Position numbers and translations under genes: made by a program
Notes under the pieces: model-generated
Databases searched by the model: none
What the model was told of the DNA's origin: nothing
Seen by the model: only the letters and a program-made list of their open reading frames with translations
Part shown: positions 1 through 9,725 of the stretch, one piece after another
How positions within the stretch are numbered: position 1 is the stretch's first letter
Layout: every line of letters starts with the position of its first letter
Source of the DNA: Peptoniphilus_A sp001811425
Lineage (GTDB): Bacteria; Bacillota; Clostridia; Tissierellales; Peptoniphilaceae
DNA: 64,000 bases
NCBI RefSeq assembly: GCF_001811425.1
Contig: NZ_KV804697.1
Location: forward strand, 1-64,000
Direction: 5' to 3'

Positions 1-12
1 TTTTTTTTTTAA

Positions 13-1449
13 CTATTTGCTTCCAATAAAGTAAAAGTCTGAGCCTTCATTAATTTTTGAGTGAACGCCATATTCGTAGCCGTGAAGTTCCATTATGGTC
101 TTCACAATATATAAGCCAAGACCTGTTCCAATCTCTGGTCTCGTGTGGTTGTTTCTCACCCTGTAAAACCTGTCCCAAATGCCCTTGATGTCCTCTTCCT
201 CGATGCCTATTCCTCTGTCGATGCAGTGAAATTCAGTTTTTTCTTCATCGCCTCTAATTACTAACTTTATTTCCTTATTTACTGGCGAATAATTTATGGC
301 ATTGTTTATTAAATTATAAATGACTTGATTTATTTTTGACCTGTCGCCTAAAATTCTCGTGTCACCCTGTGAATCAATTACAAAGCTGTAATCAGAATAA
401 TTTTTATTGATTTTAAACCTATCTAAGACTTCATGGACAGAATCCTCTAAGTCAAATTCTTCCTTTTTAATCTCTTCAAGATTAGATTCAATTTTTGAAA
501 GATCCAGCAAATCATTTACTAGGGCAGTTAAATTGTCAGCTTCACTGATAATTGTCTCAAGGTGTTTGTTCCTCAAAGTTTCATTTGGACCAGATATATC
601 CCTAATCATTTCGCCATAGGACTTTATAACAGTAAGTGGTGTCTTTAAGTCGTGACTTACATTTGCCACTAAGTCCTTTCTCATTTCAATTGTCTTTGTA
701 AGTTCATTTTTTGCATAGTTAAGGGTGTTGGAAAGGTCGTCGATTTCTGTGTATTCGCCCTTCCTAAACTGAACCTTATAATCTCCTCTGGCAAGTTCCT
801 TAGCAGTGTTTGACATCCTTACAAGGGGTCTTGATAGTCTTCTTGAAACAAAATATGCAGTGATTGATGCAAAAATAAGAGCCAAGAAAGAAATAATTAT
901 TAAAATTCTTCTTATTACATCAACTGTTGCGTCCACCGGCTTTAAAACTGAATTTATGTAGAGATAATAATCTTCTCCATCAGTGTTCCCAAGGTAGCCT
1001 GCATAAATAATTGATGGGTCCTTTAAGTTTTCATACCTAACTGTATAAATTTTATAAGTCCTGTTATCCCTTTTTAGTGAACCAAAAAACTTGTCAAAAT
1101 TTTCCCAAATCATTCTAGGTCTCTCAACAAATTCGTCAAACAACCTTAGAGGAAAGACCCAAGCACCATTTTCGTCTAAGACTTTAATTTCAAGACCCTT
1201 TGTGTTGGCGTAATTGGAAAGTTTCGTCTCAAAATCCTCGGAATTATATTCACTTCTCAGTTCGTTGCCCACCTTTGTAACTTCACGAATTTTCATTGTT
1301 TCGTAAAAGCTTGACAAGAAAACTGTTTGAAAAAGCCAAATAGAAATTAAAATTAGTCCAGCAAAAATTACAAAGGACTTCCACAACTTAAATAGGATGC
1401 TGTTTTTGTCAATTTTTACTCTCCTTATTTCTTTAATTTCTTGTATCAA
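13..1449 (-). CDS. HAMP-domain sensor histidine kinase
   Basis: Membrane sensor kinase of a two-component pair. It has a transmembrane helix near residues 24-45, an extracytoplasmic sensor region to about 178, a second helix near 180-200, a HAMP segment to about 255, and then the HisKA box SHDLKTPL with the phosphoacceptor His at residue 266. The C-terminal ATPase has N box NLINNAINYS, the CIDRGIGI G1 box and the GTGLGL G2 box. The length (478 aa) is normal for the ResE/VicK-like class. The ATG lies inside the 3' end of the upstream response-regulator gene (17-bp overlap), so the two are co-transcribed and probably translationally coupled. The signal sensed cannot be read from the sequence. 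Confidence 0.93.
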   Translation of the reverse strand: MIQEIKEIRRVKIDKNSILFKLWKSFVIFAGLILISIWLFQTVFLSSFYETMKIREVTKVGNELRSEYNSEDFETKLSNYANTKGLEIKVLDENGAWVFPLRLFDEFVERPRMIWENFDKFFGSLKRDNRTYKIYTVRYENLKDPSIIYAGYLGNTDGEDYYLYINSVLKPVDATVDVIRRILIIISFLALIFASITAYFVSRRLSRPLVRMSNTAKELARGDYKVQFRKGEYTEIDDLSNTLNYAKNELTKTIEMRKDLVANVSHDLKTPLTVIKSYGEMIRDISGPNETLRNKHLETIISEADNLTALVNDLLDLSKIESNLEEIKKEEFDLEDSVHEVLDRFKINKNYSDYSFVIDSQGDTRILGDRSKINQVIYNLINNAINYSPVNKEIKLVIRGDEEKTEFHCIDRGIGIEEEDIKGIWDRFYRVRNNHTRPEIGTGLGLYIVKTIMELHGYEYGVHSKINEGSDFYFIGSK

Positions 1450-2104
1450 ATTTATATCCCACTCCTCTTACAGTAATAATAAATTTTCTGTATTCCTTAA
1501 TTGAATTTCTAAGCATTTTTATGTGAGTGTCTACTGTTCTGTCTTCGCCATAAAAATCATAGCCCCAAACTTGGTTTAAAAGCTTGTCCCTTGAAAGGGC
1601 AATATTTTTATTCTTAACCATGTAGACTAAAAGGTCGTACTCCTTTGGAGTAAGCTCTACAATTTCGTCATCAACAAAGACAACTCTTCCGTCTAAATCA
1701 ATTTTTAGACCTTCGAACTCCATAGTATTGTTTTCTTCAACCTTATTATTTCTATTTACAATTACATTTAACCTTGCCATGAGTTCCTTTGGAGAGAAGG
1801 GCTTAGTGACATAATCGTCAATTCCAATTTCAAAGCCAAATAATTTATCGTACTCCTCGCTTCTTGCTGAAAGCATTAAAACTGGAATGTCTTTAATCTT
1901 TTTAATTTCTTTGTAGGAAGAAAATCCATCAAGCTTTGGCATCATAATATCCATAACTATTACATCAAAATCTTCTTCGCGAACTTTATCTATTGCTTCA
2001 AGGCCGTCTCTTGCCTCGACAACTTCGTGACCTTCGAATTCAGCATAAGTTCTAATAACTTCTCTTATGCTCTTTTCATCATCAACAACTAATATCTTAA
2101 ACAT
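1433..2104 (-). CDS. OmpR/PhoB-family response regulator
   Basis: DNA-binding partner of the adjoining histidine kinase. The N-terminal receiver domain (about 1-120) has the acidic pair at D8-D9, the phosphorylated Asp at residue 52 in VMDIMMPKLDG, and the conserved Lys in YVTKPFSP. The C-terminal winged helix (about 130-220) contains LTPKEYDLLVYMVKN and the end motif VRGVGYKF, typical of OmpR-type regulators. An AGGTG ribosome site precedes the ATG. It is the first gene of a two-gene operon. Target genes are unknown. No promoter upstream was convincing: the nearest TATAAT would leave a leader of only about ten bases. Confidence 0.94.
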   Translation of the reverse strand: MFKILVVDDEKSIREVIRTYAEFEGHEVVEARDGLEAIDKVREEDFDVIVMDIMMPKLDGFSSYKEIKKIKDIPVLMLSARSEEYDKLFGFEIGIDDYVTKPFSPKELMARLNVIVNRNNKVEENNTMEFEGLKIDLDGRVVFVDDEIVELTPKEYDLLVYMVKNKNIALSRDKLLNQVWGYDFYGEDRTVDTHIKMLRNSIKEYRKFIITVRGVGYKFDTRN

Positions 2105-2263
2105 TTAATCACCTGCTTTATTATAATAAAAAATTGTGAATATTTAATGACAGCTTTGTTAAGGCTAATAACCAAAACTTAAATTTATATTTACATGACA
2201 TAATTATATCAATACTTTTAAAAATTTGTAAAAATCTTTTTATAAGTCTTGAAATTTTTAGGT

Positions 2264-2292
2264 AAATAAAAAAGGTGCCAAGCTGACACCTT
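2264..2292 (-). terminator. Rho-independent terminator after gatB
   Basis: Inverted repeat AAGGTG/CACCTT (2272-2277 with 2287-2292), followed on the minus strand by a T-rich run (2273 down to 2264). It sits just past the gatB stop and closes the pcrA-ligA-gatCAB transcript. Confidence 0.8.
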
Positions 2293-2309
2293 AATCTAAA
2301 TTATATAAA

Positions 2310-3740
2310 TTATCTTTCCTTTAATTTTTTAACAAGCATTTCGTTGGCAATTTTTGGATTTGCCTTTCCTCTTGATTTTTTCATTACTTGTCCAACTAAA
2401 AAGCCAAGAGCCCTGTCCTTTCCTTCTTTGAAGTCAATGATTGACTGCTCATTTTCGTCAAGGACTTCATCAACAATTTTTTCAATTGCAGAAGTGTCTG
2501 TCATTTGAACAAGTCCAAGCTTATCAATAATTTCCTTTGCGCCTTCTCCTGTTTCAAACATTTGTCGAAGAACTTTCTTGCCAGCATTATTGCTGATTTT
2601 TTCACTCTTAATTGAATTTAAAAGTTCAATAAATTCTTCATTGGCAAAAGGAAGTTTAAATTCTTCATCATCAGAAATTTCTACTCTTCTTAAAATTTCT
2701 GTTTGAATCCAATTTGAAAGAAGTGTGTAGTCCTTAAAGTCACTTGCCACTGTCTCAAAGAACTTTGCAAGTTCTCTTGATGATGCAAGGACTCCTGCAT
2801 CTTCTCTTGTTATGCCATAATCTTTTACAAATCTTTCAATCATTTGTCCTGGAAGCTCTGGCATTTTATCTACAATTTCTTTTATCTCTTCGTCAGTAAT
2901 GTGAACTATTGGTAGATCTCCTTCAGGTGCAAATCTGTAGTCGCTGGCTGTGTACTTCACCCTCATTAGGACAGTTTCATTTTTTGCATCGTCCCATCTT
3001 CTTGTAGTTCTAATTTCTTTTTCATGGTTTTCAAGAAGCTTAATGTGTCTTTCAACTTCAAAGTCTATTGCCTTCTCAACACCCCTAAAGGAGTTAAGGT
3101 TTTTAACTTCAGTTATGGCTGTCTTCTCACCAGTCTCCATGTCCTTAATGTTGACATTTACATCGCATCTTAAGGAGCCTTCTTCCATTTTGCAGTCAGA
3201 AATATTTAAAAATCTTAAAGTTGATTTTAATTTTTCAAGAAATACACGAGCTTCTTTGCCACTTGATATGTCTGGCTTAGTTACAATTTCAATTAGGGGC
3301 ACGCCACATCTGTTGTAGTCCATAAGAGTTTCGTTATCTTCAGTGTGAAGGCTCTTAGCAGTATCTTCTTCCATTTGAATTTGGAAAAGTCCTATTTTTT
3401 TATTTCCCTCATCAGTTTCAATTTCAAGATAACCATCAGTGCAAATTGCATTGTCATTTTGTGTTATTTGAAATCCCTTAGTTAAGTCTGGATAGAAATA
3501 ATTTTTTCTGTCAAATTTTGATTTGTTATTTATTTTGCAGTTAAAGGCAGTACCTGCCATTACTGTATAATTTACAACATTTCTATTTAAAACTGGCATA
3601 CCACCAGGTAGTGCCAAGCAAACTGGGCACACATTTGTATTTGGTTCATCTCCAAAGGAGTTCTTGCATGAACAAAAAGCCTTTGTCTCTGTGGAAAGTT
3701 CGACGTGAATTTCCAAACCTACAATTGTTTTATATTTCAT
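2310..3740 (-). CDS. gatB: Asp/Glu-tRNA amidotransferase subunit B
   Basis: GatB is the tRNA-binding kinase subunit of the GatCAB amidotransferase. It phosphorylates misacylated Glu-tRNA(Gln) and Asp-tRNA(Asn) so they can be converted to Gln-tRNA(Gln) and Asn-tRNA(Asn). The start KYKTIVGLEIHVELST is the family signature. A zinc site is visible at C23, C25, C38 and C41. The C-terminal YqeY-like tail ends in GQVMKKSRGKANP. At 476 aa it is full length. Its ATG overlaps the gatA stop by four bases, indicating translational coupling. Cells with GatCAB commonly lack GlnRS, which fits the Firmicute assignment. Confidence 0.98.
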   Translation of the reverse strand: MKYKTIVGLEIHVELSTETKAFCSCKNSFGDEPNTNVCPVCLALPGGMPVLNRNVVNYTVMAGTAFNCKINNKSKFDRKNYFYPDLTKGFQITQNDNAICTDGYLEIETDEGNKKIGLFQIQMEEDTAKSLHTEDNETLMDYNRCGVPLIEIVTKPDISSGKEARVFLEKLKSTLRFLNISDCKMEEGSLRCDVNVNIKDMETGEKTAITEVKNLNSFRGVEKAIDFEVERHIKLLENHEKEIRTTRRWDDAKNETVLMRVKYTASDYRFAPEGDLPIVHITDEEIKEIVDKMPELPGQMIERFVKDYGITREDAGVLASSRELAKFFETVASDFKDYTLLSNWIQTEILRRVEISDDEEFKLPFANEEFIELLNSIKSEKISNNAGKKVLRQMFETGEGAKEIIDKLGLVQMTDTSAIEKIVDEVLDENEQSIIDFKEGKDRALGFLVGQVMKKSRGKANPKIANEMLVKKLKER

Positions 3741-5188
3741 TTATTTAAACTCCTTTCGAAAGCAAGTGATGCTTGAAGTAAATCTTTATCCTTAAATCTC
3801 TTGGCTGTAAATTCAATTCCAACAGAAAGACCATCTTCTCCCGCTGGCATTGGAAGTGAAATTGATGGAGAGCCAACCATGTTTGCAGGAATAGTAAATA
3901 AGTCTGCTTGATACATTTCAACTGGAGTCATGTCGTCATCAATTTTAAAAGGAAGAACTGGGAAGGTTGGACAAATCATAAAGTCGTAATCCTTAAACAT
4001 CCTGTCCATGTCTCTCTTTATAAGTCCCCTTACCTTTAGGGCCTTGTAATAAAATTCGTCGGCATTTTCCATGGAAAGAATGTGAGTTCCAATCATTATT
4101 CTTCTCTTAACTTCTTCGCCAAAGCCTTCTTGTCTTGATGCACGATACATTTCTTCAATTGTGTCAAATTTTTTGTCAGTTCTGTGACCATAGCGAATGG
4201 AATCAAAACGAGCCAAATTTGATGCAATTTCACCATTTACTAAAATATTATAAGTTTCTATAGTGTGATTAAGAGAATCTATGTCGTAGGCTTCTACTAT
4301 TGCGCCATTTTCTCTTAAAACTTCAATGGCTTTATCAAGTTCTCCCCTTACTCTCTTATTTAATTCCATGTCCAAATAAGTTTTTGGTATGGCAAATTTT
4401 TTGCCTTCAAGATTTTTTATAGCGTCATCAGAAAAGTCAAAGTCGTATTTAAGTCCAGGATTTCCCACAGAAGTTGCGTCTCTTTCATCGCGACCTTCAA
4501 TTACATTAAACATCATTGTAAGGTCTCTCACATCCTTGGCAATGACACCAGGTTGGTCAAAGGTGTTAGCCATTGATGCCATACCAAATCTTGAAATAGA
4601 ACCATAAGTTGGCTTCATGCCCACAGTTTTACAAAAACTTGAAGGTTGTCTAACAGAGCCACCTGTGTCTGAACCAATAGAAATTGCTGCCATGTCTGCA
4701 CTGACAGAGGCAGCTGAGCCACCTGATGATCCACCAGAAACCCTTGTAGTGTCAAGTGGATTTTTTGTAACTCCAAAATAAGAAGTTCTAGTTGAAGCTC
4801 CCATGGCAAATTCGTCCATGTTTACCTTGCCAAGAATTACTCCATCATTATTTTTTATTTTTTTAACTAGAGTTGCGTCATAAGGAGCTGTGTAATTTTC
4901 TAGCATCCTTGATGCACAAGTCATCTTTACATCTTTTACAGAAATATTGTCCTTAATAGAAATTGGCACCCCAGCAAGAGGAGATACTTCTTCTCTGTTG
5001 TGAAATTTTTCATCAACTTCCTTTGCTTTTTTCATAGCCATGTCTTCTGTAACTGTGATGTAGGCATTAATTTCGCCGTCTTTTTCCTTTATATTATCTA
5101 AAAATTCTCTTGTAACTTCCTGGCAAGAAAAATCTTTATTTCTATATCCTTGGGCGATTTCCCAGGCTCTTAAATTGCTAAAAGTCAT
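3737..5188 (-). CDS. gatA: Asp/Glu-tRNA amidotransferase subunit A
   Basis: GatA is the glutaminase/amidase subunit that supplies ammonia to GatB through a channel. The amidase-signature catalytic triad is intact: Lys79 in ISIKDNI, Ser154 in SGGSSGGSAA and Ser178 in SDTGGSVRQP. The length (483 aa) matches the family. It lies 9 bases after gatC and overlaps gatB by four bases. A GGAGGG-type ribosome site precedes the ATG. Confidence 0.98.
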   Translation of the reverse strand: MTFSNLRAWEIAQGYRNKDFSCQEVTREFLDNIKEKDGEINAYITVTEDMAMKKAKEVDEKFHNREEVSPLAGVPISIKDNISVKDVKMTCASRMLENYTAPYDATLVKKIKNNDGVILGKVNMDEFAMGASTRTSYFGVTKNPLDTTRVSGGSSGGSAASVSADMAAISIGSDTGGSVRQPSSFCKTVGMKPTYGSISRFGMASMANTFDQPGVIAKDVRDLTMMFNVIEGRDERDATSVGNPGLKYDFDFSDDAIKNLEGKKFAIPKTYLDMELNKRVRGELDKAIEVLRENGAIVEAYDIDSLNHTIETYNILVNGEIASNLARFDSIRYGHRTDKKFDTIEEMYRASRQEGFGEEVKRRIMIGTHILSMENADEFYYKALKVRGLIKRDMDRMFKDYDFMICPTFPVLPFKIDDDMTPVEMYQADLFTIPANMVGSPSISLPMPAGEDGLSVGIEFTAKRFKDKDLLQASLAFERSLNK

Positions 5189-5197
5189 GAGTCCCTC

Positions 5198-5479
5198 CTA
5201 ATCTACAAACTTAATAAGTTTAAAATAACCGTATTTTTTAGTAGCGGCATTTTCAAGTGCCTCTTCTTGGGAAAGAGACTCTCCAGTTTTATCTTCACGA
5301 ATATTATTTTCTGTTCCATTAACTTGAAAAACTTTTTCAACACCTTCAGTGTCAATTTCCTTAATTTTGTTTACAAGTTCAATATTTTCATCAAAGCTTG
5401 GCGCAAATTTGTCAAGTTCTTCTTCTGAAAAATCAATTTGAGCAATATCTGCAATATGCCTTATATCTTCTTTATTCAT
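5198..5479 (-). CDS. gatC: Asp/Glu-tRNA amidotransferase subunit C
   Basis: Small (93 aa) scaffold subunit that wraps GatA and links it to GatB. The N-terminal helix IRHIADIAQIDFSEEELDKF is the typical GatC pattern, and the C-terminal region is loosely conserved as in other members. Its ATG overlaps the end of ligA by 8 bases, so gatC is coupled to a DNA-replication gene. This ligA-gatCAB linkage recurs in Firmicutes (established knowledge). Confidence 0.95.
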   Translation of the reverse strand: MNKEDIRHIADIAQIDFSEEELDKFAPSFDENIELVNKIKEIDTEGVEKVFQVNGTENNIREDKTGESLSQEEALENAATKKYGYFKLIKFVD

Positions 5480-7469
5480 TTAAACCTCCTACTAATTTAT
5501 CAAGTTCTTCTAAACTTAAAATTTTTATATCTAAGGACTGAGCCTTATCATACTTTGAGCCAGGATTTTCGCCAGCTATTACATAGTCTGTCTTTTTGCT
5601 GACAGACCCAGTAACCTTGGCTCCAAGAGAAATTAATTTCTCTTCAAGTTCCTTTCTAGGAAGACCAAGTGTCCCAGTAATTACTATTGTCTTATCAAGA
5701 AGTGGCTTAGCTTGGTCGCCATCATCTTCATAAACTGGCTTTACTCCAAGTTCAAAAAGTTCATCTACAGCGCCAACAATTCTATCATCATTAAAAAATT
5801 CTACAATTTCCCTTGCTGTAATATTTCCAATGTCTCCTATGGTAATTAATTCTTCTTCCTTAGAATTTTTTAATTTATCAAAATCTTTAAAGTGATTTGC
5901 CAAATCTCTCGCCGTCTTTATTCCGACATTGGGTATGCCCAGAGCATAAATAAAATTTGAGAGATGAGGACTCTTTGATGATTCAATTGCCCTTAATAGA
6001 TTATTTGTCCTCTTTTCCTTAAAGCCGTCAATTTTTATGATGTCCTCATACTTTAATTTATAAATGTCAGGAATTTCTTTTAAGTCAACTGTCTCCATTA
6101 ATTTTTCAATTGTCTTTTCGCTAAAGCCATCTATATTCATGGCATCTCTCGATGCAAAATGCGTAAGCCTTGACACAAGTTGTGGCACGCAAGAAAGTGT
6201 ATTAGGACAGAAGATGTGGACCCCATCTTGATATAAATGTGACCCACAATAAGGACAAGTCTTTGGCTTTTCAATTTCACGAGTTTCATTAGTTGATGGT
6301 AAAGTTCCAAGTATCTCTGGAATTACATCATTGGACCTTCTAATTAAAACTCTGGAACCAATTTTAACTTTTTTCCTCAAAATGTCGTCGTAATTATTTA
6401 AGGTTGCCCTCTGAACAGTTACGCCACCAATTTCCACTGGCTCAAGTATCGCCGATGGAGTTACCTTGGCAGTCCTTCCAACATTCCAGGCAACATCAAG
6501 AAGAGTTGTGGAAATTTCTTCTGCCTCAAATTTATAGGCAACTGCCCAGCGAGGAAATTTATTTGTGTAGCCCAAGGCTTTTCTCGTCTCAATGTCATTT
6601 ACCTTAATGGTAACTCCGTCAATTAAAATATCAAGCTTATCTCTATTATCTCCTATTTCGCGGATCTTATCTATGATTTCTTGGTATTTTTTTAGCTTAA
6701 AATTATATTTGGAAACTTTAAAATTATTTTCTCTCAAGAAATTTTTTATGTCGTCGTCCGTTTTAAATAAGTCCTCTTCAGTGTAGCCTACATTGTAGAA
6801 AAATGCCGTTAGATTTCTTTTCTTTGTCACTCTTGGGTCTAAATTTCTAAGAGCACCTGCTGCTGCGTTTCTCGCATTTTTTAATTTTTCTTCATTGTTT
6901 TCGTTGTACTTTTCAAGTTCTGATAAAGGCATCAAACCTTCTCCCTGCACTTCAATTTTACCAGGATAAGAAATTCTAAGTGGCACAGAATAAATTGTCT
7001 TAACTTGCTCTAAAATCTCTTCGCCAATTATTCCATTTCCCCTTGTAGATGCCATTAGGAGATTACCATTTTCGTAAGTTAAATTAATTGTGAGACCATC
7101 AAACTTTAATTCCACAACAAATTCTGGCTCTGGAAGTTTGTTTACATGATCTAAATTATAATCTTTTACAAACTTTTCTATTCTATTGTACCAAGCGAGA
7201 AGTGCCTCGTCTCCTTGAGCCTTATCCATGGAATAAAGCCTAGCAAGATGAGTGTGCTTTACAAATTTATCTAAAATTGCACCGCCAACTCTTGTGGTAG
7301 GAGAATAGGGCAAAACTGTCCCACTTTCAATTTCAAGATTTACAAGCCTGTCGTATAATTTGTCGTACTCTGCATCAGAAAGCAGTGGCTCATCTAAGGT
7401 GTAGTAATGGTAATTTAATTTGTCGATTTCAGCAATTAAATTATCCATTTCTTTTATTTTATCATCCAT
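5472..7469 (-). CDS. ligA: NAD-dependent DNA ligase LigA
   Basis: Seals nicks during replication and repair using NAD+. Domain order: the Ia domain (LNYHYYTLDEPLLSDAEYD), the adenylation domain with active-site Lys122 in ELKFDG, an OB fold, and a four-Cys zinc finger beginning CPYCGSHLYQ near residue 407. Helix-hairpin-helix repeats follow (ALGIPNVGIKTA), then a C-terminal BRCT domain (about 587-665, ITGTLGLPRKELE). It is full length at 665 aa. It lies 10 bases downstream of pcrA and overlaps gatC. Confidence 0.98.
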   Translation of the reverse strand: MDDKIKEMDNLIAEIDKLNYHYYTLDEPLLSDAEYDKLYDRLVNLEIESGTVLPYSPTTRVGGAILDKFVKHTHLARLYSMDKAQGDEALLAWYNRIEKFVKDYNLDHVNKLPEPEFVVELKFDGLTINLTYENGNLLMASTRGNGIIGEEILEQVKTIYSVPLRISYPGKIEVQGEGLMPLSELEKYNENNEEKLKNARNAAAGALRNLDPRVTKKRNLTAFFYNVGYTEEDLFKTDDDIKNFLRENNFKVSKYNFKLKKYQEIIDKIREIGDNRDKLDILIDGVTIKVNDIETRKALGYTNKFPRWAVAYKFEAEEISTTLLDVAWNVGRTAKVTPSAILEPVEIGGVTVQRATLNNYDDILRKKVKIGSRVLIRRSNDVIPEILGTLPSTNETREIEKPKTCPYCGSHLYQDGVHIFCPNTLSCVPQLVSRLTHFASRDAMNIDGFSEKTIEKLMETVDLKEIPDIYKLKYEDIIKIDGFKEKRTNNLLRAIESSKSPHLSNFIYALGIPNVGIKTARDLANHFKDFDKLKNSKEEELITIGDIGNITAREIVEFFNDDRIVGAVDELFELGVKPVYEDDGDQAKPLLDKTIVITGTLGLPRKELEEKLISLGAKVTGSVSKKTDYVIAGENPGSKYDKAQSLDIKILSLEELDKLVGGLNE

Positions 7470-7479
7470 ATTTCACCAA

Positions 7480-9675
7480 CTAATCAACTAATTCTATAGG
7501 GGCAACAGAAAGCATTAGCCTTTTTAGACCCTTTTTATCAAAGGAAATAACAACTTCGTAGTCGCCATTTTTTTCCTTCTTTTGTACTACCATTCCCTTG
7601 CCAAAAATTTTGTGTTTAACCTTGTCGCCAACATTTATATTTTTTCCATGGCTTGATTTTTTACTTGTCTCGACTTTTTTGTCCATGCCAAAAAATTTTT
7701 TAGATCTAGTGACTGAAGTATTGCCTTCGTTGTAATCGCGAATTTCAAGTAATTCTCTACTTTTATCTTCAATAATTTCTATTTTGTCGCCCATTTCTCC
7801 AATAAACCTGCTCCTCTTTGCAGGAGTGAGCTTGCCATACATGGAACGAGTTCTTGAAGATGAAATAAATAAATTGTTGCGGGCACGAGTTATGCCTACA
7901 TAGCAAAGTCTTCTTTCTTCCTCAACTTCTTCATCACTTTCAAGAGCCCTGCTTGTTGGGAAAAGTCCTTCCTCAAGTCCAACTAAAAACACTGTGCCAA
8001 ACTCAAGTCCCTTGGCAGCGTGCATTGTCATGAGGTTAACTCCGCTGTCTTCTGAAGTTTTATCCACATCTGATAAAAGAGAAAGTGTATTTAAATATTC
8101 AGCTAGCTCCACTCCCTCTCTGTCGTATTCCATGATGTTTGAGTGGAGTTCTTCTATGTTTTCAAGTCGAGTCTTTGCTTCAATTGTATTTTGATTCTTT
8201 AAGTCAAGAGCGTAGCCACTTTCATATAAAACCTCTTCAAAGAGTTTTCCAATAGAAAGATTACCTGCCCTTTCCTTTAAAATTTTCAAAATACTGCCAA
8301 AATCTTTAATATTTTTTCTCGCCCTAAGATTTAAGTCTTCAAATTTGTCAATATTTGTCACTACATCATAAAGTGAAAGTCCCTTAGCATCTGCATAGTC
8401 TAATAAATCAGCTAGAGATGTATCTCCAATTCCCCTCTTAGGTTTATTTATAATCCTAGAAAGGCTGACATTGTCATCAGTGTTATTTAAGACGCGAAGG
8501 TAGGCAAGGACATCCTTTACTTCCATTCTGTCGTAGAATTTTAGTCCGCCCACGATTTTATAGGGGATTCTCTCTCTCACAAGGGCTTCTTCGAAACCCC
8601 TTGACTGAGCATTGGTCCTATAAAGGATTGCCATGTCCTTAAATTCTTCGCCCTTATAATTTAGGGCAATAATTTTATTTATAACTCCATATTCCTCTTC
8701 ATTTGAGTGAGGAAACTCTCTGTAAACTACATTTTTTCCTTCATCTCTTGCTGTCCAAAGATTTTTGTCAATTCTCGTAGTGTTATATCCAATGACTTCA
8801 TTTGCCACATCAAGAATTTTTTGCGTTGAACGATAATTTTGCTCAAGCTTTACAATTTTTGCACCAGGAAAATCCTTGTGAAAGTTTAAAATATTGTTGA
8901 TGTCGGCACCACGCCACTTGTAAATAGATTGGTCATTGTCGCCAACTACAGTGAGGTTAGGATTTTTACCTGCAATTAATTTTATTAGCTCGTACTGAAT
9001 TTTATTGGTGTCTTGATATTCGTCAACAAAAATATACTCAAACTTGTCCCTATAAAAATCTCTAACATCTTCTTCAGATCTTAAAATATCTACAGTTTTT
9101 ATTAAAAGATCATCAAAGTCTAGGGCATTATTTTTTCTAAGTTTTTTCTCGTAAAGCTCATAAATTTTGCCAAGATTTTCCTTGAAAAAATTGTCCTTGT
9201 TAGCTTCTATGTATTCAATTGGACTAAGGCCTTCGCCCTTGATGTTTGAAATATCATTTACAATTGACCTTGGCTTATACATATCCTTATCAATAGCAAG
9301 TTCAGCTATAGTTTCCTTGACAACTGTTATCTGATCATCTCTATCGTAAATAGTAAAATTTCCATTATAGCCAATTCTTTCAATATTTCTTCTTAAAATT
9401 CTCACACAAATTGAGTGAAAAGTTCCTATCCACATTGAGGAGATGTCTCTGTCAATTAGCTTTTGAACCCTGTCCTTCATTTCCTTGGCAGCCTTATTAG
9501 TAAAAGTAATTGCCAAAATCTTCCATGAAGGCACCTTTAATTCTTCGATTAAGTATGCAATTTTTGAAGTTACAACCTTGGTCTTGCCAGAACCAGCCCC
9601 TGCCAAAATAAGTAGGGGACCTTCTGTCGCCAAAAGTGCTTCTCTTTGTTTATCATTTAAAGTATTTATATCCAT
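7480..9675 (-). CDS. pcrA: UvrD/PcrA-type ATP-dependent DNA helicase
   Basis: Superfamily 1A 3'-5' helicase for repair and replication-conflict resolution. Visible motifs are Q motif LNDKQREALLA, Walker A AGAGSGKTK (about 26-34), motif Ia ITFTNKAAKEM, Walker B DEYQDTN, motif III GDNDQSIYKWRGA, motif IV QNYRSTQ, motif V TMHAAKGLEF and motif VI YVGITRARNNL. The C terminus (about 668-731, with VGDKVKHKIFGKGMV) is the Tudor-like PcrA tail that contacts RNA polymerase in Bacillus. It is the first gene of the pcrA-ligA-gatCAB operon. A second helicase of this superfamily is encoded at 52977-54818. Confidence 0.97.
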   Translation of the reverse strand: MDINTLNDKQREALLATEGPLLILAGAGSGKTKVVTSKIAYLIEELKVPSWKILAITFTNKAAKEMKDRVQKLIDRDISSMWIGTFHSICVRILRRNIERIGYNGNFTIYDRDDQITVVKETIAELAIDKDMYKPRSIVNDISNIKGEGLSPIEYIEANKDNFFKENLGKIYELYEKKLRKNNALDFDDLLIKTVDILRSEEDVRDFYRDKFEYIFVDEYQDTNKIQYELIKLIAGKNPNLTVVGDNDQSIYKWRGADINNILNFHKDFPGAKIVKLEQNYRSTQKILDVANEVIGYNTTRIDKNLWTARDEGKNVVYREFPHSNEEEYGVINKIIALNYKGEEFKDMAILYRTNAQSRGFEEALVRERIPYKIVGGLKFYDRMEVKDVLAYLRVLNNTDDNVSLSRIINKPKRGIGDTSLADLLDYADAKGLSLYDVVTNIDKFEDLNLRARKNIKDFGSILKILKERAGNLSIGKLFEEVLYESGYALDLKNQNTIEAKTRLENIEELHSNIMEYDREGVELAEYLNTLSLLSDVDKTSEDSGVNLMTMHAAKGLEFGTVFLVGLEEGLFPTSRALESDEEVEEERRLCYVGITRARNNLFISSSRTRSMYGKLTPAKRSRFIGEMGDKIEIIEDKSRELLEIRDYNEGNTSVTRSKKFFGMDKKVETSKKSSHGKNINVGDKVKHKIFGKGMVVQKKEKNGDYEVVISFDKKGLKRLMLSVAPIELVD

Positions 9676-9696
9676 GACTTCTCCTTACTGATAATT

Positions 9697-9725
9697 ATTA
9701 TATGTTTTTTTCGCTATCATTTCAA
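9697..9725 (-). promoter_or_regulatory. Sigma-A-type promoter for pcrA-ligA-gatCAB
   Basis: On the minus strand, -35 TTGAAA (9720-9725), a 17-base spacer and a perfect -10 TATAAT (9697-9702), 22 bases upstream of the pcrA ATG. The -35 overlaps the tcdA stop codon, so the operon start is set inside the end of the upstream gene. Confidence 0.75.

Noticed and set aside
1..12. Run of Ts at the window start as a terminator
   Set aside because: On the minus strand of the histidine kinase it reads as As, and no stem precedes it inside the window.
2105..2263. TATAAT at 2120-2125 as promoter of the two-component operon
   Set aside because: It would start transcription almost at the ribosome site, and the -35 is poor; left unassigned.
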